Origin: Anaerolineales bacterium
Lineage (GTDB): Bacteria; Chloroflexota; Anaerolineae; Anaerolineales; Villigracilaceae
Direction: 5' to 3'
DNA length: 64,000 nt
NCBI GenBank assembly: GCA_030583885.1
Contig: CP129480.1
Location: 3,784,714 to 3,848,713 of the forward strand
Positions 7,767 through 15,663 of this stretch are shown in pieces. The notes under the pieces are model-generated. The model searched no databases and was not told where the DNA came from. It saw nothing but the letters and a program-made list of their open reading frames with translations. Position 1 is the first letter of the stretch; each line of letters begins with the position of its first letter. Position numbers and translations under genes: made by a program.

Positions 7767-9347
7767 TTATTGCAGGACCCATTCTCCATTAATCATCGTC
7801 GCATTTGCACTTAAAGTCAACAGGCCCTTGGGGTCAATTTGGAAGGGGTCTTGATCCAGCACGATCAGGTCAGCATGATAATTTTCGGCGAGTTTGCCGA
7901 GGCGGTCCTCTGCATTGGCAGTGTAAGCAGCGCCCAACGTAAAAGCGGACAATGCCTCAGTCAACGTCAAGGCTTGTTCGGGATACCAACCTGCGGCGGA
8001 GAGCGAAGCGTCAGCACGCTGGCGGGTGACGGCGGCGTGCAATCCCAAAAACGGATTGGGCGACTCGACAGGCGCATCCGACCCAAAGGCAAGGGTCGCG
8101 CCGAAGTTCAACTGGTCGCGCCAGGCGTAGGAGAATTTGGCGCGGTCGCCCCAGAAGCGGTCGGCGGCGTACATGTCCGACGTGGCATGGATCGGCTGCA
8201 TGGATGCAATGACGTTCAGCTTTGCGAGGCGAGGCGCGTCGTCGGGGTGGATGACCTGCACATGCTCGATGCGGTGACGCAGATGCGGCAATCCGTTTTC
8301 CTTTTCGTAGCGGCGCAGCTGCTCGAAGGCATTCAACACCTCGTGATTGGCGCGGTCACCAATGGCATGAACGGTCATGCTCAAGCCGACATCCGCGGCT
8401 TTGCGGCAGTGCTCGAAAAGTTCCTCGCCGTCCATGTTGAGGATGCCGCGGTTGTGCGGTTCGCCTTCATACGGCTGGAACATCGCCGCCGTGCGTGGAC
8501 CGAGCGCGCCATCCATGAATGCCTTGACCGAACCGATCCACAACCACTCATCGCCAAAGCCTGTGCGCAGACCAAGGTCGTTCGCCTGCCCCACGCTTTC
8601 GACGGGGATGTTCTTGCACACGCGCAATTTTAGCTTGTCTGCCGCATGCAAGGATTGCAATGCCATAAAGGATTCACGACGGTCAAAATCGTGAATCCCT
8701 GTGATACCCATGCGCCAGAGGACAGGCTGCGCCTTTTCAATCGCCTCGGCAATCTCGCTGATGCTCGATTCCGGCACGACACTGGATACAAGTCCCATGG
8801 CGGTTTCGAGCAAAATGCCCGTGGTGTGACCGTGCGCATCGCGCTGGATTGCGCCGTCTTTTGGATTCGGTGTGTCGTTTGTGATATTTGCCAACTTCAT
8901 CGCGGACGTATTCACCCACGCCGCATGGAGTGATTTGGCCGTGAGATACACGGGGTTATTTGGGGAAATGGCATCGAGTTCAGCGGCTGTCGGAAAGACG
9001 CCGTCCCATTCATTTTGATTCCAGCCGTGACCGAGCACCCACTCGCCGGGTTTGGAGTTTTTCGCCCGCTCCTCCACGCGGCACAGACATTCTTCCTTTG
9101 TTTTAGTTTCACAATCCACTTTGGACAATCCCAGCGCGTAATGCTGGATGTGGATGTGCGCATCGGTCAGCCCTGGTAGAATGGTCGCCCCTTTCATGTC
9201 CTGCTTATCCACTTTGCCATGCGCAATGCTTTCGAGTTTGCTTTTGTCACCGATTGCAATAATCCATCCGCCCGCGATGAGAATCGCATTGGCGCGCGGA
9301 TCGGATGGATCAAGCGTGTGGATGTTGGCATTGAAAAGAAGTTTCAT
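7767..9347 (-). CDS. Amidohydrolase (YtcJ-like, amidohydrolase family 3)
   Basis: A 526-residue metal-dependent hydrolase. It has the N-terminal beta-sandwich strand, the HxH motif in DAHIHIQH near residue 65, a conserved TVHAIGDRAN segment with His near 305, and HRIEHVQ near 345. A terminal Asp lies in FGSDAPVESPNP near 405, and the beta-sandwich closes at the C-terminus (ADLIVLDQDPFQI). Family members hydrolyse imides, formamides or related C-N bonds; the substrate is not predictable here. There is no signal peptide. Its ATG overlaps the parB stop (ATGA), so it is the last gene of the pfkB-parA-parB transcript, a curious partner for chromosome segregation genes. Confidence 0.88.
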   Translation of the reverse strand: MKLLFNANIHTLDPSDPRANAILIAGGWIIAIGDKSKLESIAHGKVDKQDMKGATILPGLTDAHIHIQHYALGLSKVDCETKTKEECLCRVEERAKNSKPGEWVLGHGWNQNEWDGVFPTAAELDAISPNNPVYLTAKSLHAAWVNTSAMKLANITNDTPNPKDGAIQRDAHGHTTGILLETAMGLVSSVVPESSISEIAEAIEKAQPVLWRMGITGIHDFDRRESFMALQSLHAADKLKLRVCKNIPVESVGQANDLGLRTGFGDEWLWIGSVKAFMDGALGPRTAAMFQPYEGEPHNRGILNMDGEELFEHCRKAADVGLSMTVHAIGDRANHEVLNAFEQLRRYEKENGLPHLRHRIEHVQVIHPDDAPRLAKLNVIASMQPIHATSDMYAADRFWGDRAKFSYAWRDQLNFGATLAFGSDAPVESPNPFLGLHAAVTRQRADASLSAAGWYPEQALTLTEALSAFTLGAAYTANAEDRLGKLAENYHADLIVLDQDPFQIDPKGLLTLSANATMINGEWVLQ

Positions 9348-10195
9348 ATCAATTTATCCAGCAGCGCATCCAGTTCTTCATCGGAATAGTAGTAGATCGT
9401 CACCGTGCCGCCTTTTTTGCCATGTTTGAGCGCAACCTTGGTTCCCAAACTGCGCTGGAGGCGTTTTTCCACATCCGCGACATCGGCGTTGCGGCGCGGC
9501 TTCTTTGCCTTGATGGGCTTGGCGCCTGTCAGTTTCCGCACCAGTTCCTCCGCCTGACGGACATTCAACGACAGATTCATGATCGTTTGCAATGCAGCTG
9601 TCTGAGCCTTCTGTGTGGAAAGCATCAACAGGGCACGGGCGTGCCCTTCGGTGATCTTCCCGTCCACCAGGGCCTGTTTGCCGGCATCCGCCAGACCGAG
9701 CAGGCGCAGGGTGTTTGTCACAGCGACGCGGCTTTTTCCGACACGCTTCGCAACCGCTTCGTGCGAAAGACCGAAGTCCTCCACCAGTTGACGATAGGCC
9801 TCGGCTTCCTCCATCGCGTTCAAGTCTGCGCGTTGGACGTTTTCGATCAGCGCGATCTCCAGCAGTTCCTGGTTGTTCGCCTGCCGTGTGATAACGGGAA
9901 CCGTCCGCAAGCCCGCGCGCTGGGAGGCGTGCCAGCGCCGCTCCCCTGCAATCAGGACAAAGGTCCCATCGCCGTTCGGCGAAACGATCAACGGCTGGAT
10001 GACCCCGTGCGTCCGTATCGACGCAGCCAGTTCGTTCAATTCATCCTGCTCGAAATTGATGCGCGGCTGGCGCGGATTCATCTTGATGGCATCCACCGCC
10101 ACCTGTTGTACACCTCCGCCTCCAGATGTGGGGGCAGGCTTGCCGCCCGGAATGAGCGCATCCAGCCCTTTCCCCAGACCTTTTCGTTGAGCCAT
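9344..10195 (-). CDS. parB: Chromosome-partitioning protein ParB/Noc family
   Basis: A 283-residue ParB. The start at 10195 (MAQRKGLGKGLDALIPGG) is chosen over an upstream in-frame ATG because it gives the typical ParB N-terminus and has GGAGA upstream. Residues about 35-125 form the ParB CTPase domain (INPRQPR-type box, GERRWHASQRAGL). The HTH domain follows (LSHEAVAKRVGKSRVAVTNTLRLL), then a C-terminal dimerisation region. ParB loads at parS and slides on DNA to form the partition complex moved by ParA. It is 25 nt downstream of parA. No parS site was seen in the window. Confidence 0.95.
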   Translation of the reverse strand: MAQRKGLGKGLDALIPGGKPAPTSGGGGVQQVAVDAIKMNPRQPRINFEQDELNELAASIRTHGVIQPLIVSPNGDGTFVLIAGERRWHASQRAGLRTVPVITRQANNQELLEIALIENVQRADLNAMEEAEAYRQLVEDFGLSHEAVAKRVGKSRVAVTNTLRLLGLADAGKQALVDGKITEGHARALLMLSTQKAQTAALQTIMNLSLNVRQAEELVRKLTGAKPIKAKKPRRNADVADVEKRLQRSLGTKVALKHGKKGGTVTIYYYSDEELDALLDKLI

Positions 10196-10220
10196 ACTTC
10201 TCCTTTTCCTCATCCGAAAA

Positions 10221-11003
10221 TCAGGAGGAGGGGCGTTTGCCATCGCCTTTCAATAATTCCCTTGCCAGCGCCTCGTATGCCAGCGCACCGACTGAGGTCG
10301 GCGCGTACTGGGAGATCGGCAAGCCATAAGAGGGAGCCTCCGCCAGACGAACATTGCGCGGAATGATGCTCTTGAAGACCTGATTGGGAAAATGCCTGTT
10401 CACCTCCGTGACCACATCGGTGGACAGATTTGTGCGGTTATCGAACATGGTCAACACCACGCCACGTACATAGAGTTCGGGGAAGAGCGCTGAGCGTACG
10501 CGCTCGATGGTTTGCGTCAGCTGGCTGAGCCCTTCCAGCGCAAGATACTCGCATTGCACGGGCACGATCACGCCGTCCATTGCCGCCATCAGGCCATTGA
10601 CAGTCAATAATCCAAGCGAAGGCGGACAGTCCACCAGAATATAATCGTAGCGCTCGGCAATCGTCAAAATCGCCTTTCGCAAACGTGACTCGCGCGCCAG
10701 TTCATCCACCAGTTCCACCTCCGCGCCGGCCAGCGCCGGCGAGGCGGGCAGCAGGGATAATTGCAGGCGTTCGTTCAACAACACATACGGAAAAATATTG
10801 GTCTCGCCGAACAAGGCCTCATAGGTGCCGCCCTGCACACCCAGTTTATCCACGCCCAGACAGGAGGTCGCATTGGCTTGCGGATCCAAATCCACCACCA
10901 GGACGCGCTGACCCATCTGTGCCAGATAGGCGGCCAGGTTGATCGCGGAGGTGGTCTTGCCCACACCGCCCTTTTGATTCACCAACGTATAGATCTTAGT
11001 CAA
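10221..11003 (-). CDS. parA: Chromosome-partitioning ATPase ParA/Soj
   Basis: A 260-residue ParA with the deviant Walker A KGGVGKTT near residue 9 and switch motifs DLDPQANAT and VDCPPSLG. The start is taken as TTG at 11003, giving MTKIYTLVNQKGG. A perfect GGAGG lies 7 nt upstream, and this removes an upstream extension unlike any ParA. The TTG overlaps the stop of the pfkB-family gene (TTGA), so the kinase and parA are translationally coupled. ParA cycles on nucleoid DNA and segregates ParB-parS complexes. Confidence 0.95.
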   Translation of the reverse strand: MTKIYTLVNQKGGVGKTTSAINLAAYLAQMGQRVLVVDLDPQANATSCLGVDKLGVQGGTYEALFGETNIFPYVLLNERLQLSLLPASPALAGAEVELVDELARESRLRKAILTIAERYDYILVDCPPSLGLLTVNGLMAAMDGVIVPVQCEYLALEGLSQLTQTIERVRSALFPELYVRGVVLTMFDNRTNLSTDVVTEVNRHFPNQVFKSIIPRNVRLAEAPSYGLPISQYAPTSVGALAYEALARELLKGDGKRPSS

Positions 11004-11851
11004 GACAAAACCTCCATTAAACAACTTTCGATTTCCGGCCGGGTGGGGATGCCATTCAATCCCGTACGCGTCACCGAATGCGCTGCAAGGTTGGTCGCAA
11101 AACGCGCCGCCTCCCACGGGTCACGCGTGGCGGACAAACGTACAAAAAATGCCGCCGCGAAAATATCGCCGGCGCCAGTCGCATCCACTTCATCCATAAC
11201 AGGCGCGCGGAAACGGCGGCGGTCCCCGTTCCAATACAGGACTGCGCCTGCCTCCCCTTCCGTGAGACATAGGATGCGTGTGTGGTGTGCCATCCACTCG
11301 ACCTGCTCGAGGTCGCGGTTCACATCCTCCACGCTCATCACCACGCTTCCCGCCCGACCGAGAACCTGTTCGCTGTTTCCCCACACACAAGCCTCCACCC
11401 GTCCATTTTCATCCCAGGTGCGCATCCAGCCTTGCGGCGTAACTCCCAGCAGGGAAGCAGATAATTGCTCCGTCAGGGAAACATCCAATTCATGCGCAAT
11501 GGGCGCAAGGTGGATGATCGGCGCACCCCGCCATGCCTGCGGAATATGCTCGAACAGGATCGGCGCGGCTTGATGATGCAGTGTTTGTCTGCGTCCGTTT
11601 TCAGTCTTTATATTCTCGAAAGTCGTGCTGTGCCCGCTTGGGACATTGACAATCTGAATCCCATTCATGAGTTGCAATGGCGCGTCCTGCCCCGTTGAGG
11701 TGACAATTCCCACCCGCAGACCCAGCGTGCGCGCTGTCAAGGCGGCGTAAGAAACCGTCCCGCCAAGTTGTTTGCCAGCGGGTGTTAAATCCACAGCCAC
11801 ATGACCGATGGCAAGATAATCCACAGGCGTAAGGGATGCAAGTTCCAACAT
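11000..11851 (-). CDS. PfkB-family carbohydrate/nucleoside kinase
   Basis: A 283-residue ribokinase-fold kinase. The PfkB signature is near the C-terminus: DEVDATGAGDIFAAAFF with the catalytic Asp in GAGD. The N-terminal VGHVAVDLTP/GGTVSYAA segment carries the usual substrate-side glycines. Family members phosphorylate sugars, nucleosides or related alcohols with ATP; the exact substrate is unclear. The gene starts the parAB transcript. TATAAT at 11859-11864 leaves only about 7 nt before the ATG, so the mRNA may be leaderless. It overlaps parA by 4 nt. Confidence 0.82.
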   Translation of the reverse strand: MLELASLTPVDYLAIGHVAVDLTPAGKQLGGTVSYAALTARTLGLRVGIVTSTGQDAPLQLMNGIQIVNVPSGHSTTFENIKTENGRRQTLHHQAAPILFEHIPQAWRGAPIIHLAPIAHELDVSLTEQLSASLLGVTPQGWMRTWDENGRVEACVWGNSEQVLGRAGSVVMSVEDVNRDLEQVEWMAHHTRILCLTEGEAGAVLYWNGDRRRFRAPVMDEVDATGAGDIFAAAFFVRLSATRDPWEAARFATNLAAHSVTRTGLNGIPTRPEIESCLMEVLS

Positions 11852-11858
11852 AAAACGA

Positions 11859-11864
11859 ATTATA
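11859..11864 (-). promoter_or_regulatory. -10 element of a likely leaderless promoter for pfkB-parA-parB
   Basis: A perfect TATAAT on the minus strand ends 7 nt before the ATG at 11851. Initiation at the usual distance would therefore fall at or next to the start codon. No good -35 hexamer is seen at 16-18 nt. No Shine-Dalgarno sequence could fit. Confidence 0.55.
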
Positions 11865-11916
11865 CCGTAGGGGTTGCGCCCAAAACATTTCCCCGCCCCG
11901 ATGGCCGCAATATAAG

Positions 11917-11943
11917 AAAAGACCGCCGTGAAGGCGGTCTTTT
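11917..11943 (-). terminator. Intrinsic terminator after khpB
   Basis: An 11-bp stem AAAAGACCGCC/GGCGGTCTTTT with a 5-nt loop lies 7 nt beyond the khpB stop. It has a U-run on the minus strand. It separates the rpmH-khpB transcript from the pfkB-parAB transcript. Confidence 0.85.
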
Positions 11944-11949
11944 TGGAAT

Positions 11950-12756
11950 TTATTCCTTGGGTAAAATGACAACTTTGCGATACGGGTCTTCGCCTGTACT
12001 CTCCGTGATCACCGCGGGATGACCCCGCAGCTCGATATGCACCACACGGCGTTCACTGGACGTCATCGGTTCCATCGTCACTTTGCGCCCCGTTTTTGTC
12101 ACCTGGTCTGCCATGCGGTTTGCCAGTTGACGGATCTGCTTTTCGCGCCGTGCGCGATAGCCCTCCACGTCAATGGTCAATTGCACCCACTGCTGGGTAT
12201 CCTTCCCAACCATGAGGGATGCAATATGTTGAAAAGCATTGAGGGTCTCTGCATGGCGTCCAATCAGCGCAGTCAGGTCATCCCCGCGCACATCCACCTG
12301 AATGGTGCGGTGGTCATCCGAGCTGGACTCGTCATAATTGGCAGAGACCTGCGCCTTCATGCCAAGGTAATTGATCAACTTGGAGACCACCTGTTCGGCG
12401 GTTTCCAAAAGATGGTCGTCGTCATGGTGCTCCACTTTTGGGGCAGGTGCAGGTTTCTCGTCCGCAGGCTTCTTATCAACGCGGCGAGGTTTTGTCTCTT
12501 TCGGTGTTGACTGTGTTTTTTTGGCGGGAGCAGGCAGCGGGACCGCATTTGAAGCGGGCATTTCCTGACCGGGAGGAGGATTTACCGTCAGGCGCACGCG
12601 AACCTGACGGCCGCCGAGTCCGAATAATCCTTTTGAGCCCGAATCCAAAACCTCAATGGAGACGGCTTCTGCCGTCAACCCGAGTTGGGACAAGCCCTGT
12701 GCGAGGGCTTCTTCAACTGTCCCGGCGATGATCTCAAGCGTGGTTCGCTCGTTCAT
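11950..12756 (-). CDS. khpB: RNA-binding protein KhpB (Jag/EloR)
   Basis: A 268-residue protein with the three Jag parts. The Jag-N domain is at 1-55, with the SKGLFGLGGRQVRV signature at about 41-54. A charged, Pro/Lys-rich linker spans about 60-115. A KH-II domain (about 125-195, with LIGRHAETLNAFQHI) and an R3H domain at the end (MTSSERRVVHIEL, then ITESTGEDPYRKVVI) complete it. KhpB binds RNA, and in Firmicutes it helps set cell elongation and division. It sits 9 nt after yidC, its usual partner in origin-proximal clusters, and is followed by an intrinsic terminator. Confidence 0.93.
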   Translation of the reverse strand: MNERTTLEIIAGTVEEALAQGLSQLGLTAEAVSIEVLDSGSKGLFGLGGRQVRVRLTVNPPPGQEMPASNAVPLPAPAKKTQSTPKETKPRRVDKKPADEKPAPAPKVEHHDDDHLLETAEQVVSKLINYLGMKAQVSANYDESSSDDHRTIQVDVRGDDLTALIGRHAETLNAFQHIASLMVGKDTQQWVQLTIDVEGYRARREKQIRQLANRMADQVTKTGRKVTMEPMTSSERRVVHIELRGHPAVITESTGEDPYRKVVILPKE

Positions 12757-12765
12757 GTTGCCTGC

Positions 12766-13536
12766 CTATTTCTTTTTTGAGGGTGGTTGTCGCTTGGCGC
12801 CGCCCGGCAAAATATTGCTCCAGTTGGCGCGCCCGGTGGACGCATATTGAGCCACGCCCAAGACGTTGCTGATGATGAAATAGACGGAAATGCCGGAAGG
12901 GAAAGTGAGCGCGAACCAGCCCAGCAACAGGGGCATGTAGATGCTCATCATTTTTGTCATCTGGGCGCTCTGATCGTTGGGATTGCTCGAAGCGGGCATG
13001 GTCAGTTTGGACTGAATCCATGTGGTGACTGCAACAACAACAGCAAGGATATAGTAGGGCTCGGGTTGTCCCAGATCCATCCACAGGAATTTGCTGTTGA
13101 GCGGGATGATGTTCTCCACGTTTTGGAATGGATAGACCGTGCGGGCGAGTTTGAGCATGTCGAGCGGGGTCGCTGAAAGCGCGGTCGTGATGCTCTGGTA
13201 CAAACCAATGATGATGGGGAACTGCACAAGCGTCGGCAGACAGGATGCGAAGGGATTGATGCCGCGGTCCTTGTAAATACGCATTTGTTCCTGCGCGAGC
13301 TTTTCCTTATCCTTCGCATATTTCTTTTGAATGTCCTGCCATTCCTTGTCATTCTGTAATTCCTGCATGGCCTGCGCACCCTTCACCTGCGCGGCGTTCA
13401 AGGGCCAGGTAATCAGTTTGATCACAATGGTAAATAATATGATCGCAAGACCAAACGTATGCGGGCCATGCCCAAGTACGTCATAGATCCACAGCAAAAG
13501 ATTGGTCATGGGTTGGATGATAATAGTATGCCACAT
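12766..13536 (-). CDS. yidC: Membrane protein insertase YidC/OxaA
   Basis: A 256-residue insertase of the short type, without the large periplasmic P1 domain of proteobacterial YidC. It shows the first hydrophobic segment (about 25-45) followed by the conserved LITWPLNAAQVKGAQAMQEL region. A coiled-coil cytoplasmic loop contains KEKLAQEQMRIYKDRGINP, and CLPTLVQFPIIIGLYQ follows. Two further membrane hairpins and a basic tail (GGAKRQPPSKKK) end the protein. The conserved groove arginine is not assigned here. It inserts and folds inner-membrane proteins, with or without SecYEG. It lies between the PQQ-type lipoprotein and khpB. Confidence 0.93.
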   Translation of the reverse strand: MWHTIIIQPMTNLLLWIYDVLGHGPHTFGLAIILFTIVIKLITWPLNAAQVKGAQAMQELQNDKEWQDIQKKYAKDKEKLAQEQMRIYKDRGINPFASCLPTLVQFPIIIGLYQSITTALSATPLDMLKLARTVYPFQNVENIIPLNSKFLWMDLGQPEPYYILAVVVAVTTWIQSKLTMPASSNPNDQSAQMTKMMSIYMPLLLGWFALTFPSGISVYFIISNVLGVAQYASTGRANWSNILPGGAKRQPPSKKK

Positions 13537-13548
13537 GAGTCGGTTTCC

Positions 13549-14622
13549 TTATTTCCCGGGCTGGAACGTCCAGGCTTGTTTGCCATCCGCGTCATAAGCG
13601 GCAAGGGCAAACTCAGCCTGATACGGCGCCACGAGGATCAAATCACCTGAAATGACAGGGGTGGTATAAATACTGCCGCCGGGTGTCTTTTCCCAGACGA
13701 TTTTCCCGTCGCGGTCCAAAGCGTAGAAGGAGCCCGATTCAGTCGCAACGTAAATCTGGTCGCCCACTACAAGCAGACTCGCCACGATGGGACCATCCGG
13801 CTGAACGTTATCCCAGTTCTGGCGTCCGCTGGTCAGGTCAAACGAATAGAGCATTCCATCCAGGTCGGCGTAATACAGGGTTTCGCCATCCAGAGCGGGG
13901 GTTCCCCAGATCCAATTTCTGGCAGTGGCAATCACTTCATGCCTGCCGTCGGGTTGAATGAACTCAATCCTGGATGCAAACGAACCCACATACACCCCAT
14001 CATTTCCCATTGCGGGGCTGCCGGGGGCTGCGCCGCCGAGGTCAATTGGATCGTTCAAAACGCGTCCAAGGGGGTCAACGACGTAGAAGCGATGGTCAAG
14101 CGAGGTGACATAAAGAAGCGTGCCGTCGGTTGCCGGGGTGGACCACAATGCGCCGCCCAATTCAATGGGGTCCGCAATTTCCCTGCCTCTCATATTAAGG
14201 ATATACAGAAAACCATCCGTGTTGGGCGCATAGATCACATCATTGAGGACAAGCGGCGAAGCCACCCATTTTCCGATTGACTTCGTAAAAGGTTCAGTCC
14301 AGTTCTCTTTGCCCGTTTCAGGGTCAATGCTTGTGAAGGAGTGGGCTGAACCGGCGCTCCCGATCAAAAGTTGACCATCCGGCGTAAGGACAGGGTTTGC
14401 ATAGAATAGTAATTTGCTGTCCGCATCGGAGGGGTAACGCCAGACTTCGCGTCCATTTGTCACGTCCACTGCGTAGATGTAGGAACCGCTGGAGATGTAT
14501 GCGCGTTCGGCATCCGCGGCGAGACCAGGCCAGTTGTTTGACAGGGGCTGTCCACTACACGCGCTGAGAAGAATGACGCCAAGGGCCAGCAGGGAAAATA
14601 AAAGCAATCGTTTTGTTTTCAA
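13549..14622 (-). CDS. Beta-propeller (PQQ-repeat) lipoprotein in the yidC operon
   Basis: A protein of about 357 residues. TTG at 14622 is preferred over an upstream TTG because AGGAG lies 10 nt before it and it gives a clean lipoprotein signal: a basic start, a hydrophobic stretch and a LLSAC lipobox with Cys22. The mature part has about six to seven PQQ-like repeats of the form AVDVTNGREVWRYP, YALDRDGKIVWEKTP and AAYDADGKQAWTFQP, predicting a WD/BamB-like propeller on the outer face of the membrane. It sits between yidD and yidC, where this gene is not normally found. A role in folding or quality control of inserted proteins is possible but is inference. Confidence 0.85.
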   Translation of the reverse strand: MKTKRLLLFSLLALGVILLSACSGQPLSNNWPGLAADAERAYISSGSYIYAVDVTNGREVWRYPSDADSKLLFYANPVLTPDGQLLIGSAGSAHSFTSIDPETGKENWTEPFTKSIGKWVASPLVLNDVIYAPNTDGFLYILNMRGREIADPIELGGALWSTPATDGTLLYVTSLDHRFYVVDPLGRVLNDPIDLGGAAPGSPAMGNDGVYVGSFASRIEFIQPDGRHEVIATARNWIWGTPALDGETLYYADLDGMLYSFDLTSGRQNWDNVQPDGPIVASLLVVGDQIYVATESGSFYALDRDGKIVWEKTPGGSIYTTPVISGDLILVAPYQAEFALAAYDADGKQAWTFQPGK

Positions 14623-14676
14623 ATTCGTAATACTCCTAACTCGTTGCAATCGTCCCTCGATGGGGCGATGATTTTT

Positions 14677-14973
14677 CTATGGAACAGGGTCGTATCCACC
14701 GGGGTTGAAGGGGTTGCAGCGCAATACGCGCCAGCCCGCCATGAGCGAGCCTTTCAAGGCACCGTGTTTATAGACCGCCTGATACCCATAATGGGAACAG
14801 GACGGGTAAAAGCGGCAGGTATTTGCAGGCAGGCCCGGCGAAACCACCATTTGATATAAACGGATCAACGCCAGCACGGGGATGCGCGGCAAATTAACCA
14901 GCGTGCGCGGCAGATCGCGCAGACGCGGTTCATGGGAATAATCATGGAGATGGAACTGGTTTTCAGGATTCAT
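14677..14973 (-). CDS. yidD: Membrane protein insertion efficiency factor YidD
   Basis: A 98-residue protein. The YidD core runs from about 36 to the end, with [32 protein letters not shown] and [17 protein letters not shown]. These match the conserved C-x-F-x-P-S-C-S-x-Y and CNP-GG-DPVP motifs. The family acts at the inner membrane with YidC. The N-terminal 30 residues are longer than usual, so a later start is possible. It overlaps rnpA by 11 nt, as in many bacteria. Confidence 0.93.
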   Translation of the reverse strand: MNPENQFHLHDYSHEPRLRDLPRTLVNLPRIPVLALIRLYQMVVSPGLPANTCRFYPSCSHYGYQAVYKHGALKGSLMAGWRVLRCNPFNPGGYDPVP

Positions 14974-15319
14974 CCGCAGGGAGGATTTTGGCTCGCTGGA
15001 GAAGGTTCGTCAGCGCGGAGCGGGTATCTGCCAGGGTGGCGGTTACCAGCGCGGGTCGGGCGATCAGGATCAGGTCCCAGCCGGAGGCGAGTGAGGAAAG
15101 CAGGGGGCGCATGGCTTCGCGTAAAAGTCGTTTGGCTCGGTTGCGGTGGACGGCTGTCCCTGTCGTCTTGCCTGCGGCAACACCCACACGGACATGGGTT
15201 GCTGTTTCGCTGGCCTGCGCCACTAACACAACAAGCGGATGGGCATAGGACTTGCCTGATCGCCGCACCCGCTTGAAATCTTCGGACCGGGACAGTCGGA
15301 ATTTTCTCTGCACCCGCAC
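14963..15319 (-). CDS. rnpA: Ribonuclease P protein component
   Basis: A 118-residue basic protein. RNase P protein features are the aromatic/basic start [19 protein letters not shown], the central [20 protein letters not shown] (the RNR motif) and [10 protein letters not shown]. It binds the RNase P RNA and helps position the tRNA 5' leader. The start is GTG at 15319; a second GTG at 15313, better spaced from GAGG, would shorten it by two residues. It lies 35 nt downstream of rpmH, the classical pair. Confidence 0.95.
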   Translation of the reverse strand: MRVQRKFRLSRSEDFKRVRRSGKSYAHPLVVLVAQASETATHVRVGVAAGKTTGTAVHRNRAKRLLREAMRPLLSSLASGWDLILIARPALVTATLADTRSALTNLLQRAKILPADES

Positions 15320-15354
15320 CTCATCGTGGTCTCCGCGTCAAAACGCGAGGAGGC

Positions 15355-15525
15355 CTACCAACGAGTCCGCTTGACGTGTTCGTTGGACTTGACTGCGAGT
15401 CTGTAACGGCCCTTGAGGCGGCGGCGCTTGAGCACTGCGCGGCCATCAGCCGTGGACATGCGTTTGCGGAAACCGTGCACGCGCACGCGGCGGCGGATCT
15501 TGGGTTGATATGTTCGCTTGGGCAT
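15355..15525 (-). CDS. rpmH: 50S ribosomal protein L34
   Basis: A short 56-residue ORF beginning [20 protein letters not shown] and continuing [20 protein letters not shown], the L34 signature. It is about 10 residues longer than the usual 44-47 because of a C-terminal tail ending VKRTRW. GGAAG lies upstream of the ATG. It is the first gene of the rpmH-rnpA-yidD-yidC-khpB run and has a near-consensus promoter 83 nt upstream. Confidence 0.96.
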   Translation of the reverse strand: MPKRTYQPKIRRRVRVHGFRKRMSTADGRAVLKRRRLKGRYRLAVKSNEHVKRTRW

Positions 15526-15607
15526 TCTAATTTTCTTCCTTTATTACTGAAAAGATGATTACACAATCCCCAATGGGACAGGGTATTCTGGGGTAGACTA
15601 GCGTGTT

Positions 15608-15637
15608 ATTATACCAAGAGGGTTGCGAATCGGTCAA
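15608..15637 (-). promoter_or_regulatory. Sigma-70-type promoter of rpmH
   Basis: Minus-strand TTGACC (15632-15637), an 18-nt spacer and TATAAT (15608-15613). Initiation near 15601 gives a 5' leader of about 75 nt. No DnaA box (TTATCCACA) is seen in this 138-bp gap. Confidence 0.8.
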
Positions 15638-15663
15638 TTTGAGTTTTGGGCAGTTTGAGGGTT

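Noticed and set aside
11033-11117. ATG-started extension of parA
   Set aside because: It overlaps the pfkB kinase heavily, has no ribosome site and lacks similarity to ParA N-termini; TTG 11003 has GGAGG at 7 nt.
15526-15663. Possible oriC between rpmH and add
   Set aside because: The gap is only 138 bp, contains a plain promoter, and shows no TTATCCACA-type boxes or AT-rich repeats.
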